From: Flammeovirgaceae bacterium | GTDB lineage: Bacteria > Bacteroidota > Bacteroidia > Cytophagales > Cyclobacteriaceae | Direction: 5' to 3' | Length of the DNA stretch: 64,000 nt | Assembly (NCBI GenBank): GCA_016709845.1 | Contig: JADJMA010000060.1 | Coordinates: 244,751-308,750 of the forward strand | Shown: piece after piece, positions 18,335-27,579 of the stretch | Layout: each line of letters starts with the position of its first letter | Position numbering within the stretch: position 1 is the stretch's first letter | The notes under the pieces: generated by a model | What the model saw: the letters and a program-made list of their open reading frames with translations, nothing else | Database searches by the model: none | What the model was told of the DNA's origin: nothing | Made by a program: the position numbers and the translations under genes

Positions 18335-19775
18335 ATGAAAATAACACAACTATGCTTTCTTCTCCTGTTTCCAGTACTTGCATTTGCTCAAAAAGACAAG
18401 GACAAAGAGAAGATAATCCAAACTTTAAATACTAAACAAGATCATTATGCCGAAGTCGCTATGCAGATATGGGAATTTGCTGAGATGGGATATCTTGAAG
18501 AAAAAAGCTCAGCACTATTACAAAGCGAGTTGACAAAGGCGGGTTTTAAAATTGAAAAAGGAGTAGCCGGTATTCCTACCGCATTTGTAGCCTCCTATGG
18601 ATCTGGAAAACCTGTTATTGGTATACTTGGCGAATTCGATGCTTTGCCTGGCCTTTCCCAGGAAGCATTTGTTCCTGAACGAAAGATCATTAATGAGGGC
18701 GCACCCGGACATGGCTGTGGACATAACCTGTTTGGAACAGGCTCCATGGCAGCAGCCATTGAAGTAAAAAACTGGTTGGCACAAAATAAAAAATCCGGAA
18801 CCATTCGCTTTTATGGAACGCCTGCTGAAGAGGCTGGCGATGCAAAAGTATTTATGGTGAGGGTAGGATTATTTAATGACGTGGATGCTGTTGTTTCATG
18901 GCATGCTGCCGATCGCAACAATGCGGGGCCAAGCACCAACCTGGCTACAAAATCAGGGATCTTTCGGTTTTACGGTGTTGCCGCGCACGCTGCGGCTGCG
19001 CCTGAAAGAGGTCGCTCGGCATTAGATGGTGTAGAGGCAATGGACATCATGGTAAATATGATGCGAGAACATACTACCGAACCCACGCGAATTCATTACG
19101 TAATCCTTAAAGGTGGTGAAGCGCCTAATGTTGTTCCGGCATATGCTGAGGTAGAATATCTCGTGCGTCATCGCGATCGCGAAGAAGTACGAAGTCTTTG
19201 GAATCGCATTGTGAAGTGTGCTGAAGGTGCTGTGCTCGGGACTGAAACAAAGGTAACGGTTGATGTTGTGGGGGGTACATTTGATCGCCTGCCTAACGAA
19301 ACACTTGCTAAGGCCATGTACCAAAACCTCGTTAGTGTGGGTGGTGTAAAATATACTCCTGAAGAAAAAGAATTTGCAGAAAAACTTAGTCTCACATTTG
19401 GCAATAAGAAAGTACCCGTAGAAAATGCTGAACGCATTGAGCCCTTTGGTTATAGTCATACCAACGCATCGGCTGATACAGGTGATGTAAGTTGGGTGGT
19501 GCCTACCGTATCCATGACAGCCGCCACTTACGTGCCCGGCACACCAGGCCATAGCTGGCAGGCCGTGTCGTGCACGGGTTCCACTATTGGAATGAAAGAA
19601 AGGCATGATGGTGGCCGTAAAGACTATGACCATGACTACCATGGATCTTTTCAATGATGCCAAACTATTGGAGGCAGCCAAGAAAGAGTTTAATGATAAA
19701 CGAGGGCCAAACTTTAAGTATGAATCATTGGTAGGAGATATACCCCCTCCATTGGATATTCGAAAGTCAAAATAA
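18335..19775 (+). CDS. secreted M20 family amidohydrolase, AbgB-like (one frameshift)
   Basis: M20/peptidase-D type metallo-amidohydrolase similar to aminobenzoyl-glutamate hydrolase subunit B. ATG 18335 gives a signal peptide (KITQLCFLLLFPVLAFAQ). Metal ligands are seen in ILGEFDALPG, APGHGCGHNLFG, TPAEEAGDAK, VVSWHAAD and, in the dimerisation domain, GVAAHAAAAPERGRSALDG. Near 19595 an indel moves the frame; the C-terminus (MDLFNDAKLLEAAKKEF...) continues to TAA at 19775. About 480 residues. The natural substrate is unknown. Confidence 0.86.
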
Positions 19776-19870
19776 AGTAGCTGCCATTTAAGTTTTTATT
19801 TATATGCGTTTTTAAACGGCTCATACCGGGGAATAGAGACATTAATCGAATTCACTAGTAATACTTTATC

Positions 19871-20793
19871 TCAACCCCTAACTTTTTCGCTCTTTACAAT
19901 AACCGAGGCGAGCATGGCAATTATAAGAATAAACACAATCACAATAAGTGATATTTCAACCGGTATGTAAATGAAATCGCCGTACTCATTTTAACTCCCA
20001 CAAATATCAGAATGGCTGCCAACCCATATTTGAGATACTGAAAATACTTTTCAACTCCAGCTAACGCAAAGTACAATGAGCGCAAGCCCAAAATAGCAAA
20101 CACGTTGGATGTATAAACGATAAAGGAATCATCGGATATGCTTAGGATGGCAGGTATCGAGTCGACTGCAAAAATCAAATCTGTGAACTCGATCATGATA
20201 ACTACGAGAAACAAAGGCGTTGCCCAAAGAACTCCCTCTCTTTTTACAAAGAACTTATCTCCTTCAAATCCTTCCGTGAATCTAAATACCTTCCGTGCAA
20301 GTTTGATCAAGGGATTCTTCTCAGGCTCCACTTGCGCATCTCCTGCTGTTAGCATACGAATTCCCGTTATCACCAAAAAGCCTCCAAAAATATAGATCAG
20401 CCAATGAAATCTGTGAATCAATTCAATCCCAGAAAGAATAAAAAGGATACGCATCACCAATGCACCAAGAATTCCCCAGAATAGTACTTTATGCTGATAT
20501 GCTTTGGGTACCTGGAAATAAGAAAAGATCATGATCATAACAAAAATGTTATCGATACTAAGAGACTTCTCAATAACGTAGCCCGTAAAAAATTCAACGG
20601 CCGTACCCTTGTCGAAATAATAGTAAAGAAAAAGGTTAAAGAGCATGGCCAGTGTGATCCATACACTTGTCCAAATAAGCGCCTCTTTGACTGTAACTTC
20701 ATGGGTTTTACGATGAAAGACACCCAAGTCGAGCGCAAGCATCGCCAACACAAAAATATTGAACGATGCCCACAGTATTATTGTATCATTCAT
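19871..20793 (-). CDS. TerC family membrane protein (one frameshift)
   Basis: Integral membrane protein of the TerC/Alx family, linked to tellurite resistance and to manganese or metal export. Seen: LALDLGVFHRKTHEVTVKEAL, the acidic membrane motifs EKSLSIDNIFVM and EFTDLIFAVDSIPAILSI, and RSLYFALAGV. The frame breaks at GVKM near 19990; the last helix (PVEISLIVIVFILIIAMLAS) runs on in another frame to 19871. About 307 residues, eight or nine helices. It overlaps a small membrane-protein frame upstream. Confidence 0.9.
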
Positions 20794-20890
20794 TTGTTAA
20801 AATGCCCATTCCGTATAAAATGGCAATGGCACAATATACAATAACAATGAATATCAATATGTAGTTTATTCTATTTTCTTCTTTTGTCAT
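20786..20890 (-). CDS. small single-helix membrane protein
   Basis: 34-codon frame MTKEENRINY followed by a hydrophobic helix (ILIFIVIVYCAIAILYG) and a short tail. Its stop overlaps the terC start by 8 bp, which suggests translational coupling. Not recognised as a family; support is only the clean hydrophobic segment, the ATG and the overlap with terC. Confidence 0.4.
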   Translation of the reverse strand: MTKEENRINYILIFIVIVYCAIAILYGMGILTNE

Positions 20891-20903
20891 GATTAATCAC
20901 ATT

Positions 20904-21260
20904 TTAAATCAGCTCCGCCATCAAAATGTTATCTGTGAACATTAGCGATTTAATATGATTTCCGGTATTGTCATAGACTTTAAATTCTCCCTCCCTGCTA
21001 CCTAGTACAAATTTTCCTTCGCTTAGTATAATTCCATTTCGATGAAAGGTTGCATACCGACCATGGGATATACCTTCCATAAACGATTCTTCGATCATTA
21101 GTTCACCAGAATCAAAATACTCCCGCCATAATCCGTGCTTTTTATCATTCACATAATGGCCTTCTGCGATCAGTACTGCGTGTTTGTTAAACTCTTTCCA
21201 CCTTCCATATTTTATGTTTGGCGCAGTTTCCTTTTTCTTAAAGAAAATATCTAAAATCAT
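20904..21260 (-). CDS. MORN/YwqK-repeat protein
   Basis: About 118 residues from ATG 21260 (a longer frame overlaps the upstream gene by 17 bp). It consists of four MORN-like repeats: YGRWKEFNKHAVLIAEGHY, HGLWREYFDSGELMIEESF, HGRYATFHRNGIILSEGKF and EGEFKVYDNTGNHIKSLMF. Such repeats are common in Bacteroidota (named as YwqK antitoxins in databases, though a toxin-antitoxin role is doubtful). No signal peptide. It sits 22 bp downstream of the four-Cys protein gene. Confidence 0.75.
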   Translation of the reverse strand: MILDIFFKKKETAPNIKYGRWKEFNKHAVLIAEGHYVNDKKHGLWREYFDSGELMIEESFMEGISHGRYATFHRNGIILSEGKFVLGSREGEFKVYDNTGNHIKSLMFTDNILMAELI

Positions 21261-21282
21261 TTTTAAACAGTTTAAATTATTT

Positions 21283-21579
21283 CTATAGATATTCTTCACA
21301 ATGCCAAACTCCGGCAGGATTCTTCGACAATCGACAATTCTTAAAATTTAAACAATTTGAACATATGCCCTTTGCCTCAGGATGATATAACTGTGACCTG
21401 GACGGAATGTACCTGCCGTACTCCACGTTTGATTTCTTTTCCCTTGTTTCACGTTGAACGATAGCTCTCCCTTCATCAGGTAAAGACTCAGAAGTAAAGT
21501 CACCCATATTGTAAAGACTTGAAAACTCCTGAATCAGCATCTCCTCTATTTCCCTACTTTGTCTATTACGTGCAATCAT
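21283..21579 (-). CDS. small protein with a C-terminal four-Cys motif
   Basis: 98 residues. The N-terminus is charged and helical (REIEEMLIQEFSSLYNMG); the C-terminus has GICSNCLNFKNCRL and VWHCEEYL, i.e. C-x2-C-x5-C and a final HCEEY: a likely metal-binding knuckle. I recall similar proteins near sigma-54 two-component genes but cannot name a family. It is just downstream (124 bp) of the NtrC-like regulator gene, same strand, and an 18-bp inverted repeat sits immediately before its ATG. Confidence 0.65.
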   Translation of the reverse strand: MIARNRQSREIEEMLIQEFSSLYNMGDFTSESLPDEGRAIVQRETREKKSNVEYGRYIPSRSQLYHPEAKGICSNCLNFKNCRLSKNPAGVWHCEEYL

Positions 21580-21580
21580 T

Positions 21581-21598
21581 ATTGTGAATTTTCACAAT
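21581..21598. promoter_or_regulatory. inverted repeat at the translation start of the four-Cys protein
   Basis: ATTGTGAA-TT-TTCACAAT, perfect eight-base arms, 1 bp upstream of the ATG at 21579. It covers the ribosome-binding region. It could be an RNA hairpin limiting translation or a CRP/FNR-type half-site pair (TGTGA-N4-TCACA), though the spacing is two bases shorter than a CRP site. Confidence 0.45.
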
Positions 21599-21702
21599 AA
21601 CCAATCCAATATCCATACCATATAAAAACATGGCTAATAAGGAGAAAATAAGGAGATGATATTTTACAGGTGGGGATTAATTACCCAATGATGCAATCTG
21701 TA

Positions 21703-23026
21703 TCACTTTACATGTTTAATTTTTTCACGTAAAGTCTTTCGATCAATACCCAATATTTGGGCTGTAACGGAAATATTATTTTGATTTGCCGCCAGTGCTT
21801 CCCGAATATATTCCCGTTCCACCTCTACGAGCTTTCGATCCAATCCTTTGGTACGCGAAGCCGAATACCTAAACGATTCCGGCAGATCCGGAACATCGAT
21901 GGTACTTTCATCCGCCATGATCACCAAACGGTGTATCAGGTTTTGAAGTTCTCGTACATTACCGGGCCAGGCATACTCCTTAATTGCCTTAAGCGCTTTG
22001 GGAGTAAACTTCATTAGCGGTTTGTCTAATTCGCGAACATACTTATCCAAGAAGAAATCGGTTAACCGTAATATATCATTTCCTCTTTCTCTCAGCGGAG
22101 GCAAATTTATAGTAATAATATGGAGCCTGTAAAAGAGATCTTCGCGGAACAATCCCTTTTTTATCAATTGCATTAAGTCCACATTGGTTGCCGCCACGAT
22201 CCGCACATTTACTTTCAGTGATTTTTTTGAGCCAATCATAAAGAATTCCTTCTCTTGCAATACCCGCAATAATTTAGCTTGCATAGCCAAACTCGTATTA
22301 CTGATCTCATCCAAAAATATTGTGCCCCCATCCGCAGTTTGAAAAAATCCTGCACGAGTTTCTGTAGCTCCTGTAAAAGCTCCTTTCATATAACCGAACA
22401 ATTCACTTTCTAATAAGGAATCCGGAATACCTCCGCAATTAACAGGAACAAACGGAGCCGCGGATGTTTTTCCACCGTAGTGCAGGGCCCTGGCAACCAA
22501 TTCTTTTCCTGTACCACTCTCCCCAGTAATTAGTACCGTAGCATTAGTTGCTCTGGCTTTGCTTATTACTCTAAAGACCTGAAGCATAGGGTCAGATTCT
22601 CCTACAATTCCAAAATTTTGCGTTAGTGGCTTCAATTTAGATTTCTTTACCCTGCTTGATTTATGCAATACCTTTTCAACCGCATTTAACAATTCTTTAT
22701 CTGTAAAGATTTCACCAGATATTCTTCGGCTCCAATTTTAATTGACTCAACGGCACTTTCAATGGAAGGAAAACCCGTGATTACCAGAATTCCAATTCCC
22801 TTGAAGTTTTCAGAAACATGACGGACAAGTTCAATTCCATTATCGCCTGGCATTTTTAAATCCGTAATCAGTAAATCGATATTGATTGAATCCAAAAGCT
22901 TAATAGCCGTCTGCACATTATTGGCCGTGTATACCTGATATCCTTCTGGTTGAAGGTTTCGCTTTATGAGTTCACAGAATCATCCACCACCAATACGTCA
23001 ACGGGTAAGTTTATTTTCCTATTCAT
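21703..23026 (-). CDS. sigma-54-dependent NtrC-family response regulator (two frameshifts)
   Basis: Receiver, AAA+ and Fis-type DNA-binding domains. Receiver: VDVLVVDDS, phospho-acceptor Asp in LLITDLKMPGDNG, Lys in EYLVKS. AAA+: Walker A GESGTGKE, the sigma-54 contact loop GAFTGA (FGYMKGAFTGATETRAG), Walker B GGTIFLDEIS, and the arginine-finger region. C-terminal helix-turn-helix: NNISVTAQILGIDRKTL. Frame breaks near 22980 and 22690 are single-base. The start ATG overlaps the kinase stop (ATGA), so this is a two-component pair. It activates sigma-54 promoters; a candidate is at 25065. Confidence 0.9.
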
Positions 23027-24138
23027 GATTTGAGGTGTTTAACAGGTAAAGAGATTTGGAATTGCGACCCCTTTCCTGGCGTGCTCTTCACACTCACTTT
23101 TCCTGCGTGCGCTTCAATAATTCCCTGCACAACAGATAATCCCAAGCCTGTGCCCTGGCCTGGCTCTTTGGTAGTAAAAAATGGTCTGAATATTTTCTTT
23201 TGCGTAGCCATTGACATCCCAATGCCGGTATCTTTTACGGTAAGCAATACACAGTTTCCTTTTCGCTTTGTTGTAATGAGAATTTCGCCTCCGTTTGGCA
23301 AGGCATGAATGGCATTGGTAATCAGGTTTACCAGTACCTGACTCATCTGAACAGCATCAGCCTGAATGTTTGGCAGGTTGGGCTCCAGTCGTTCAATAAT
23401 TTTTATTTCACGGGTTTGGATTCGAACATCAATAAAATAAAGAATATCTGAAATAGTTGTATTCAGGTTTACAGAAACAATCTGTTGGGGCATTTGTCTG
23501 GAAAAGATCATTAATTTCTTAATAATCTCTCGCGTAAAAAGTGATGCCTTTATAATTCGATCAAGGTCTTCGTCTTGTTGTGGATTTAAGCCACCTGATT
23601 TCTTTATTAATTGCGCAAACCCAAGTATGCGGCCAAAGGGTTCATTCAATTCATGCGCAATACCCGCAGATAGTTCGCCTACAAACGCGAGCCTTTCCGA
23701 ATGTTGCAACTGCATTTGTAGCTTCTCTTTTTCCTCCTCAATGGCAGTGCGTTTTATATACAGGGATAATTCACGAGCAACCATCTTGATCAATTTTTTT
23801 TCCTCAGGCAAAAAAGTAAGTTTCTCTCCGTTTTTTCCTATTGGCGACCGGTATCCGATTTTAATAGTTCCATACTTTCGCTTGCCTACTGGCAATACGG
23901 CAGTCATAACAATTTTGCATTTAGAAAAACCAAGAGAACTAATGGTATCCTTCCTCACGATTATGCTTGCTTCTGCTAATGATGGAAATTGCATTGCATC
24001 CGGTAAAACTGAAAGCGTCTTGAAGAAAAAAGCATTCCAATCATGTTCTTCCTCCCAAGCGATCTTTGAAATTGCATAAAGACATTTTAATTCCTTTACA
24101 CGTTCTTTTAATTTAAGGTCGGTCGTTACTCTTTTCAT
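23023..24138 (-). CDS. sensor histidine kinase (partner of the NtrC-like regulator)
   Basis: 371 residues, no membrane helix visible, so probably cytoplasmic. The N-terminal ~130 residues look GAF-like (EARNCLYAISKIA-type start, SPIGKNGEKLTFLPEEKKLI). H-box: ELSAGIAHELNEPFGRI; N-box LVNLITNAIHAL; G1 VKDTGIGM; F/G2 FFTTKEPGQGTGLGL. The gene overlaps the regulator start by 4 bp. The signal is not evident. This soluble kinase and NtrC-like arrangement with a four-Cys protein downstream is common in Bacteroidota. Confidence 0.88.
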   Translation of the reverse strand: MKRVTTDLKLKERVKELKCLYAISKIAWEEEHDWNAFFFKTLSVLPDAMQFPSLAEASIIVRKDTISSLGFSKCKIVMTAVLPVGKRKYGTIKIGYRSPIGKNGEKLTFLPEEKKLIKMVARELSLYIKRTAIEEEKEKLQMQLQHSERLAFVGELSAGIAHELNEPFGRILGFAQLIKKSGGLNPQQDEDLDRIIKASLFTREIIKKLMIFSRQMPQQIVSVNLNTTISDILYFIDVRIQTREIKIIERLEPNLPNIQADAVQMSQVLVNLITNAIHALPNGGEILITTKRKGNCVLLTVKDTGIGMSMATQKKIFRPFFTTKEPGQGTGLGLSVVQGIIEAHAGKVSVKSTPGKGSQFQISLPVKHLKS

Positions 24139-24192
24139 TTTATCTAGGCTAAGCCGGAATTAAAGAATTGATTTATGAGCCCACACAAAAGA

Positions 24193-24687
24193 TTAAACAC
24201 TACCCTTTCGACTAATTATCTTCTGCATAAAAATATTGTTAGGGATCGTAATTCTTTCTCCTCCTTCTGTTTCAAGAATTACAAAAAAGACTTCAATGTC
24301 AGTGATTCTTCCTTCAATCTGACGATCCGTATCAAGTAAAGTAATAATATCCCCAATATTTGCCGGATGGCTAAAAAAAATAATCAGGGCAGATGTAATA
24401 TTTGAAAGTATTGACCATTGCGCAAACAAGGCAATTCCTAAAACTGTTAACATCGATGAAATGAAGAAAATCAGTTGAGAGGGGTCCACACCCCAAACGA
24501 ATAGCAGGAATTGCAAACTGATAAAAAGAAGGAAAACATTAATAAGTTTTTTAATAACCTGCGCCTTCATTTTTTGATGCGCTACTTTACTCACTCTCTC
24601 AATGGCCTTCTGTATCGTAATTCTCAATAGGAAATAGGAGAACAAGACAACCACTGTTTCAATTATTCTTATTTTGTATTCATCCAT
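24193..24687 (-). CDS. small MscS-like mechanosensitive channel protein
   Basis: 164 residues: an N-terminal helix (RIIETVVVLFSYFLLRITI), a second helix (LINVFLLFISLQFLLFVWGV), a pore-helix segment LIFFISSMLTVLGIALFAQW, and the MscS beta domain (HPANIGDIITLLD, GRITDIEVFFVILETEGGERITIPNNIF). It ends soon after the beta domain, so the large C-terminal cage of MscS is absent; this short form occurs in Bacteroidota. Likely role: osmotic safety valve. It lies 55 bp upstream of the kinase gene, same strand. Confidence 0.85.
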   Translation of the reverse strand: MDEYKIRIIETVVVLFSYFLLRITIQKAIERVSKVAHQKMKAQVIKKLINVFLLFISLQFLLFVWGVDPSQLIFFISSMLTVLGIALFAQWSILSNITSALIIFFSHPANIGDIITLLDTDRQIEGRITDIEVFFVILETEGGERITIPNNIFMQKIISRKGSV

Positions 24688-24709
24688 AGTTTGTGTATTG
24701 TACTTCTAA

Positions 24710-24913
24710 TTAATTACCGGTAACGGCTACGATTGTGCAATGCAAAGCTAAATATCCTAAGACAGAAACTGTCCCTCCAAGATAAAACAATTTAATTTTA
24801 TGAGGAATTAATACCCATCGAGTATTTTCACTACTCCGTTTTAAGGTAAATAGCCACAAACGTCCTCCTTTTAATATACTGGCACAGAAACTGCATAGAG
24901 GGATAAAAAACAA
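24710..24913 (-). CDS. uncertain small membrane protein
   Basis: Open frame of at least 67 codons with two hydrophobic segments (FVLFFIPLCSFCASILKGG and KIKLFYLGGTVSVLGYLALHC). The only starts are TTG at 24913 or unclear codons further upstream; no ATG in frame. It ends 23 bp before mscS. Codon use looks coding-like, but there is no family match I know. An indel near 24900 could hide the true N-terminus (a nearby frame starts at an ATG about 50 bp upstream). Confidence 0.3.
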   Translation of the reverse strand: MFFIPLCSFCASILKGGRLWLFTLKRSSENTRWVLIPHKIKLFYLGGTVSVLGYLALHCTIVAVTGN

Positions 24914-24987
24914 TACAAATATGTTTGTGAAACAGTCTTCGGTGAAGTAGAAGGCATAAAATGTATTTTCAGTAACCGGGTAATATT

Positions 24988-25000
24988 TACTCAGTGAGTA
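24988..25000. promoter_or_regulatory. palindrome, candidate enhancer site
   Basis: TACTCAGTGAGTA, symmetric around its central base, 65 bp upstream of the sigma-54-like promoter at 25065. The distance fits an upstream activating sequence for an NtrC-type protein. Position and symmetry are the only evidence. Confidence 0.3.
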
Positions 25001-25064
25001 TTATCCACCCTATACCGCTTAATTAAAACAGGCGTATGGGCCATGTAATGTGCCAAAACAAAAT

Positions 25065-25080
25065 TGGCATACATCCTGCT
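25065..25080 (+). promoter_or_regulatory. sigma-54-type -24/-12 promoter
   Basis: TGGCAT-ACATC-CTGCT compared with the consensus TGGCAC-N5-TTGCW: both invariant GG and GC doublets are at the right spacing, two other positions differ. It points to the Rnk/GreA-like gene, whose ATG is 26 bp further on. A sigma-54 activator and kinase pair is encoded 2-4 kb away. Confidence 0.5.
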
Positions 25081-25106
25081 ATCTATATAGGAAATAACTA
25101 TTTATT

Positions 25107-25514
25107 ATGAAAAATGTATTAATTACGGTGGATGATTTTGAGCGTTTGCTCGCCCGAATGAATTATGTGCCCTCTACCGAAAGACTATCCATCATGGAGC
25201 GGCAACTTTATTTAAAACTACTGTCGGCTGAGACTATTTCGCAACTAAAAATATCCAAGCGTGTAATCACTATGAATTCAAGGGTGCGACTGCGTGAGTC
25301 ACTAACCCAAAAGGAAATAGAAGTTACTATCACCTATCCGGAAAATGCGAATAGTCGTGAAAGTAAAATCTCTATACTTTCGCCTGTCGGCATAGCTCTT
25401 ATAGGTCAACAAAAAGGTGATCAGGTTTCCTGGAAAATTCCTAGTGGTGTTGGACAGTTTGAGATTATTGAAATACTTTATCAACCAGAATCGGTGGGAG
25501 AATATTCATTATAA
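25107..25514 (+). CDS. GreA/GreB-family protein, Rnk-like
   Basis: 135-residue protein with the C-terminal FKBP-like domain of GreA/GreB and Rnk: VRLRESLTQKEIEVTITYPENAN, ISILSPVGIALIGQQKGDQVSW and IEILYQPES. The N-terminal region is short and lacks the long coiled coil of GreA, as in Rnk (regulator of nucleoside diphosphate kinase). It should bind RNA polymerase or act in stress adaptation; inference. A sigma-54-like promoter lies upstream, unusual for a gre-type gene. Confidence 0.82.
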   Translation: MKNVLITVDDFERLLARMNYVPSTERLSIMERQLYLKLLSAETISQLKISKRVITMNSRVRLRESLTQKEIEVTITYPENANSRESKISILSPVGIALIGQQKGDQVSWKIPSGVGQFEIIEILYQPESVGEYSL

Positions 25515-25558
25515 GTTTTTCGACAAAAGGACATGAAGGGCGAGGTTTTTAAAAAAGC

Positions 25559-25714
25559 ATGTTGGAATACAGCAAGATGATTTTATCAAAAATAAAATTT
25601 GACCCTAGGCTTTTTCGAAAAGAGTATAAAAAGTCATTTCAATACCTGGAGCCTGTTGAACACAAAGAGCTAAAAAAATGGCTCCGAAAAGCAGCAGTTT
25701 ATAAATTAAGATGA
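25559..25714 (+). CDS. small conserved-looking protein, 51 residues
   Basis: ATG 25559: MLEYSKMILSKIKFDPRLF then RKEYKKSFQYLEPVEHKELKKW and a basic tail ending KLR. I recall short Bacteroidota proteins of the same pattern (YxKxILxKVSFDxxLFRKEL...LKxW), function unknown. It is 44 bp downstream of the Rnk-like gene. Ribosome-binding sequences are poor, as usual in this phylum. Confidence 0.6.
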   Translation: MLEYSKMILSKIKFDPRLFRKEYKKSFQYLEPVEHKELKKWLRKAAVYKLR

Positions 25715-25940
25715 TTCTTAAATAACAAACAGAATGACACAGCAAAAAGGCTTTCTGGCAACCCTAGGCACCCCCTATCGCTTTGGTCGAGCTATAAACT
25801 GTCTGTATAAACCATAGAAAGTCTGTAAATTCGCTATCTTAGCCCTACCGGGGATATCAGAAGTGTAGCGGAGAATTGTGTCACATTGATTCCATCATTT
25901 TATTGCTCCTTCCAACCAGGGGAAACAATCAGTAGGCAGT

Positions 25941-25987
25941 AAGTTTTCTGAAGTCACTATATATTTAGTGTGGACTTCAGAAAACTT
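25941..25987. repeat. 15-bp-arm inverted repeat before the degenerate SDR gene
   Basis: AAGTTTTCTGAAGTC (25941-25955) and GACTTCAGAAAACTT (25973-25987), perfect complements; within the 17-bp middle ACTA and TAGT can pair further. It ends 14 bp before the ATG at 26002. There is no T-run after it. Possibilities: operator, attenuator hairpin, or remnant end of a mobile element. Confidence 0.6.
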
Positions 25988-26001
25988 AAATGAATGGTTA
26001 A

Positions 26002-26789
26002 ATGAATCTAAAACGGAAAATAGCTGTAGTGACAGGTGTCAGTAGCGAATTCGGAATTGCACTTGCAAGTGCCCTGATCGCAAAAGATGTCCTCGTTTAT
26101 GGCATTGCCCGCAAGTTGGAAAAGCTCAACGCTCTTCAAACTCAGTTAGGAAAATCGTTTACCCCTGTTGCCTTAGAAATCACCGACCAAAAAGCGATTA
26201 CGGTATGGGTAAAAAATACTTTTTCTGAATCTCATACTCCGGATATTATCATCAACAATGCTGGGATAGGGTATCTCAGGAAAATGGATGAACTCTCCCA
26301 GGAGCAATGGCACCAAATGATCAATGCCAATTTGAACGGAACATTCTATCTGACATCTTCCTTCGTTCCGCTGAGGAAAAAAACAAGAATCTCTGTCACA
26401 TTATCAATATTGATTCTGTTTTGAGAAATACAACTCGGTCGGATAGTGTTGGTTATTCATCTAGGAAATATGACAGGCAAGAACTTAGCGAGGCTTTGTT
26501 TAAAGAGTTGCGTGCTGATACCATTAAAATAACCAGCGTCTATCCATCAATCATAGAAACCTCCTGTAAACAATCAAGTATTAAGCCAGATAGTAATTGG
26601 TTACAACCCAATGATTTTGCTGCTCAGGTAATCTCAATTTTAGAAACTCCGGCTCATCTGCTTTTGGATGAAGTTACGCTGCGGCCCCTGCAAGCTAAAA
26701 CGGAATCTGAAGAACCAACGGAACTAAGTTCACCGGTATGTTATGCGAATAGTCGGGAAGTGCGGAAAGAATTTCTGGATGAAAATTAA
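26002..26789 (+). pseudogene. diverged SDR paralogue with frameshift
   Basis: Paralogue of the SDR at 1125-1838 (shared: VKNTFSESHTPDI, EQWHQMINANLNGTFY, SEALFKELRADTIK, ISILETPAHLLLDE). The Rossmann motif TGASRGLG is changed to TGVSSEFG, losing a key Gly, and GYSASKYG is changed to GYSSRKYD, keeping the Tyr and Lys. An indel near 26375 splits the frame. The C-terminus carries about 30 extra residues. Divergence at otherwise invariant sites suggests a decaying copy, not only a sequence error; a changed function is possible. Confidence 0.65.
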
Positions 26790-26888
26790 TAGAAAGTCCG
26801 AATCTTTTTAAGCTTAAAACAAACTCATCATCATACTTAGCTCACTCGTGCTCAACGATCCTTCTATTGCTTTGGCCAGCACACTCCT

Positions 26889-27575
26889 TCAATATTGCTG
26901 ATAAGTGTTAAATTGCTTTAGCATTTTTTCAAACTCGTCTTTGGTTATGTATTGGTTGGCTTTAGGAAAAATTATATTCTCCTCACGGAAGATATGAAGC
27001 TTCAGTAATTCTATCAAAGAAAATCCCTGTTCGGTAGCCACATCAAATGTCAATGCCCTGGAGGCTACATCGGGCAACCGTGCTGCAAGCGCATTAAAAT
27101 TAAACATCAGTGTCAAGTACTGGTTGATTTTCATGTGATCATCTTCCAGCATATCAATAGCTGATTTTGGAAAACTGCCATTGCTGTGTTCCTTTTTCTC
27201 GAGAAGTCTTTGCTGAAGAAGTGGAAATAAAAGTTTTTCTTCTTTCAATTGATGTTTTACCAATTGGTCATCCATAAAGGAAAAGAACTTCGAAAAGTTT
27301 TTATCAATTTCAGAATCAGTTTTCCAACCATTTGCCTTAAACGCAATCAGGGATTTTTCGAACACATCCATTTCTGCCTTAAGTCCATCATGTTCGTCAA
27401 TGAGTTTTTGTAGCACCGGGTTCATCTCTTCATACGGAATAGCATCCGTAGTAGGCAGATCGTACGCTTCCGGTGGATCCATGGGAGAAAGTTCCTCCAC
27501 GCCAGAATCCTTTTCTACCATCCGTTTCAACGGGTCGATGTTATTTATTTTCTTTAAATCAATCATACGTTTCAT
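26889..27575 (-). CDS. hemerythrin-domain protein at the end of the nar operon
   Basis: 228 residues. After a ~50-residue charged lead, a four-helix hemerythrin-like domain with candidate di-iron ligands in IDEHDGLKAEM, HQLKEEKLLFP, EDDHMKINQYL and LKLHIFREENIIFPKA. Hemerythrin-like proteins bind O2 or NO or repair iron centres. The start is 4 bp after the narI stop, so it is the last gene of the nar transcript; I infer a role in protecting the reductase or scavenging NO. No ScdA_N domain, unlike the two RIC proteins in the window. Confidence 0.85.
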   Translation of the reverse strand: MKRMIDLKKINNIDPLKRMVEKDSGVEELSPMDPPEAYDLPTTDAIPYEEMNPVLQKLIDEHDGLKAEMDVFEKSLIAFKANGWKTDSEIDKNFSKFFSFMDDQLVKHQLKEEKLLFPLLQQRLLEKKEHSNGSFPKSAIDMLEDDHMKINQYLTLMFNFNALAARLPDVASRALTFDVATEQGFSLIELLKLHIFREENIIFPKANQYITKDEFEKMLKQFNTYQQY

Positions 27576-27579
27576 TCTA

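Noticed and set aside
20904..21260. Toxin-antitoxin module based on the YwqK-like name
   Set aside because: There is no toxin partner next to either MORN protein; the repeats alone do not support a TA system.
25720..25940. Possible tRNA or other structured RNA before the SDR paralogue
   Set aside because: No cloverleaf, no TTCGA-type T-loop, and the region does not fold into a consistent long structure by eye.
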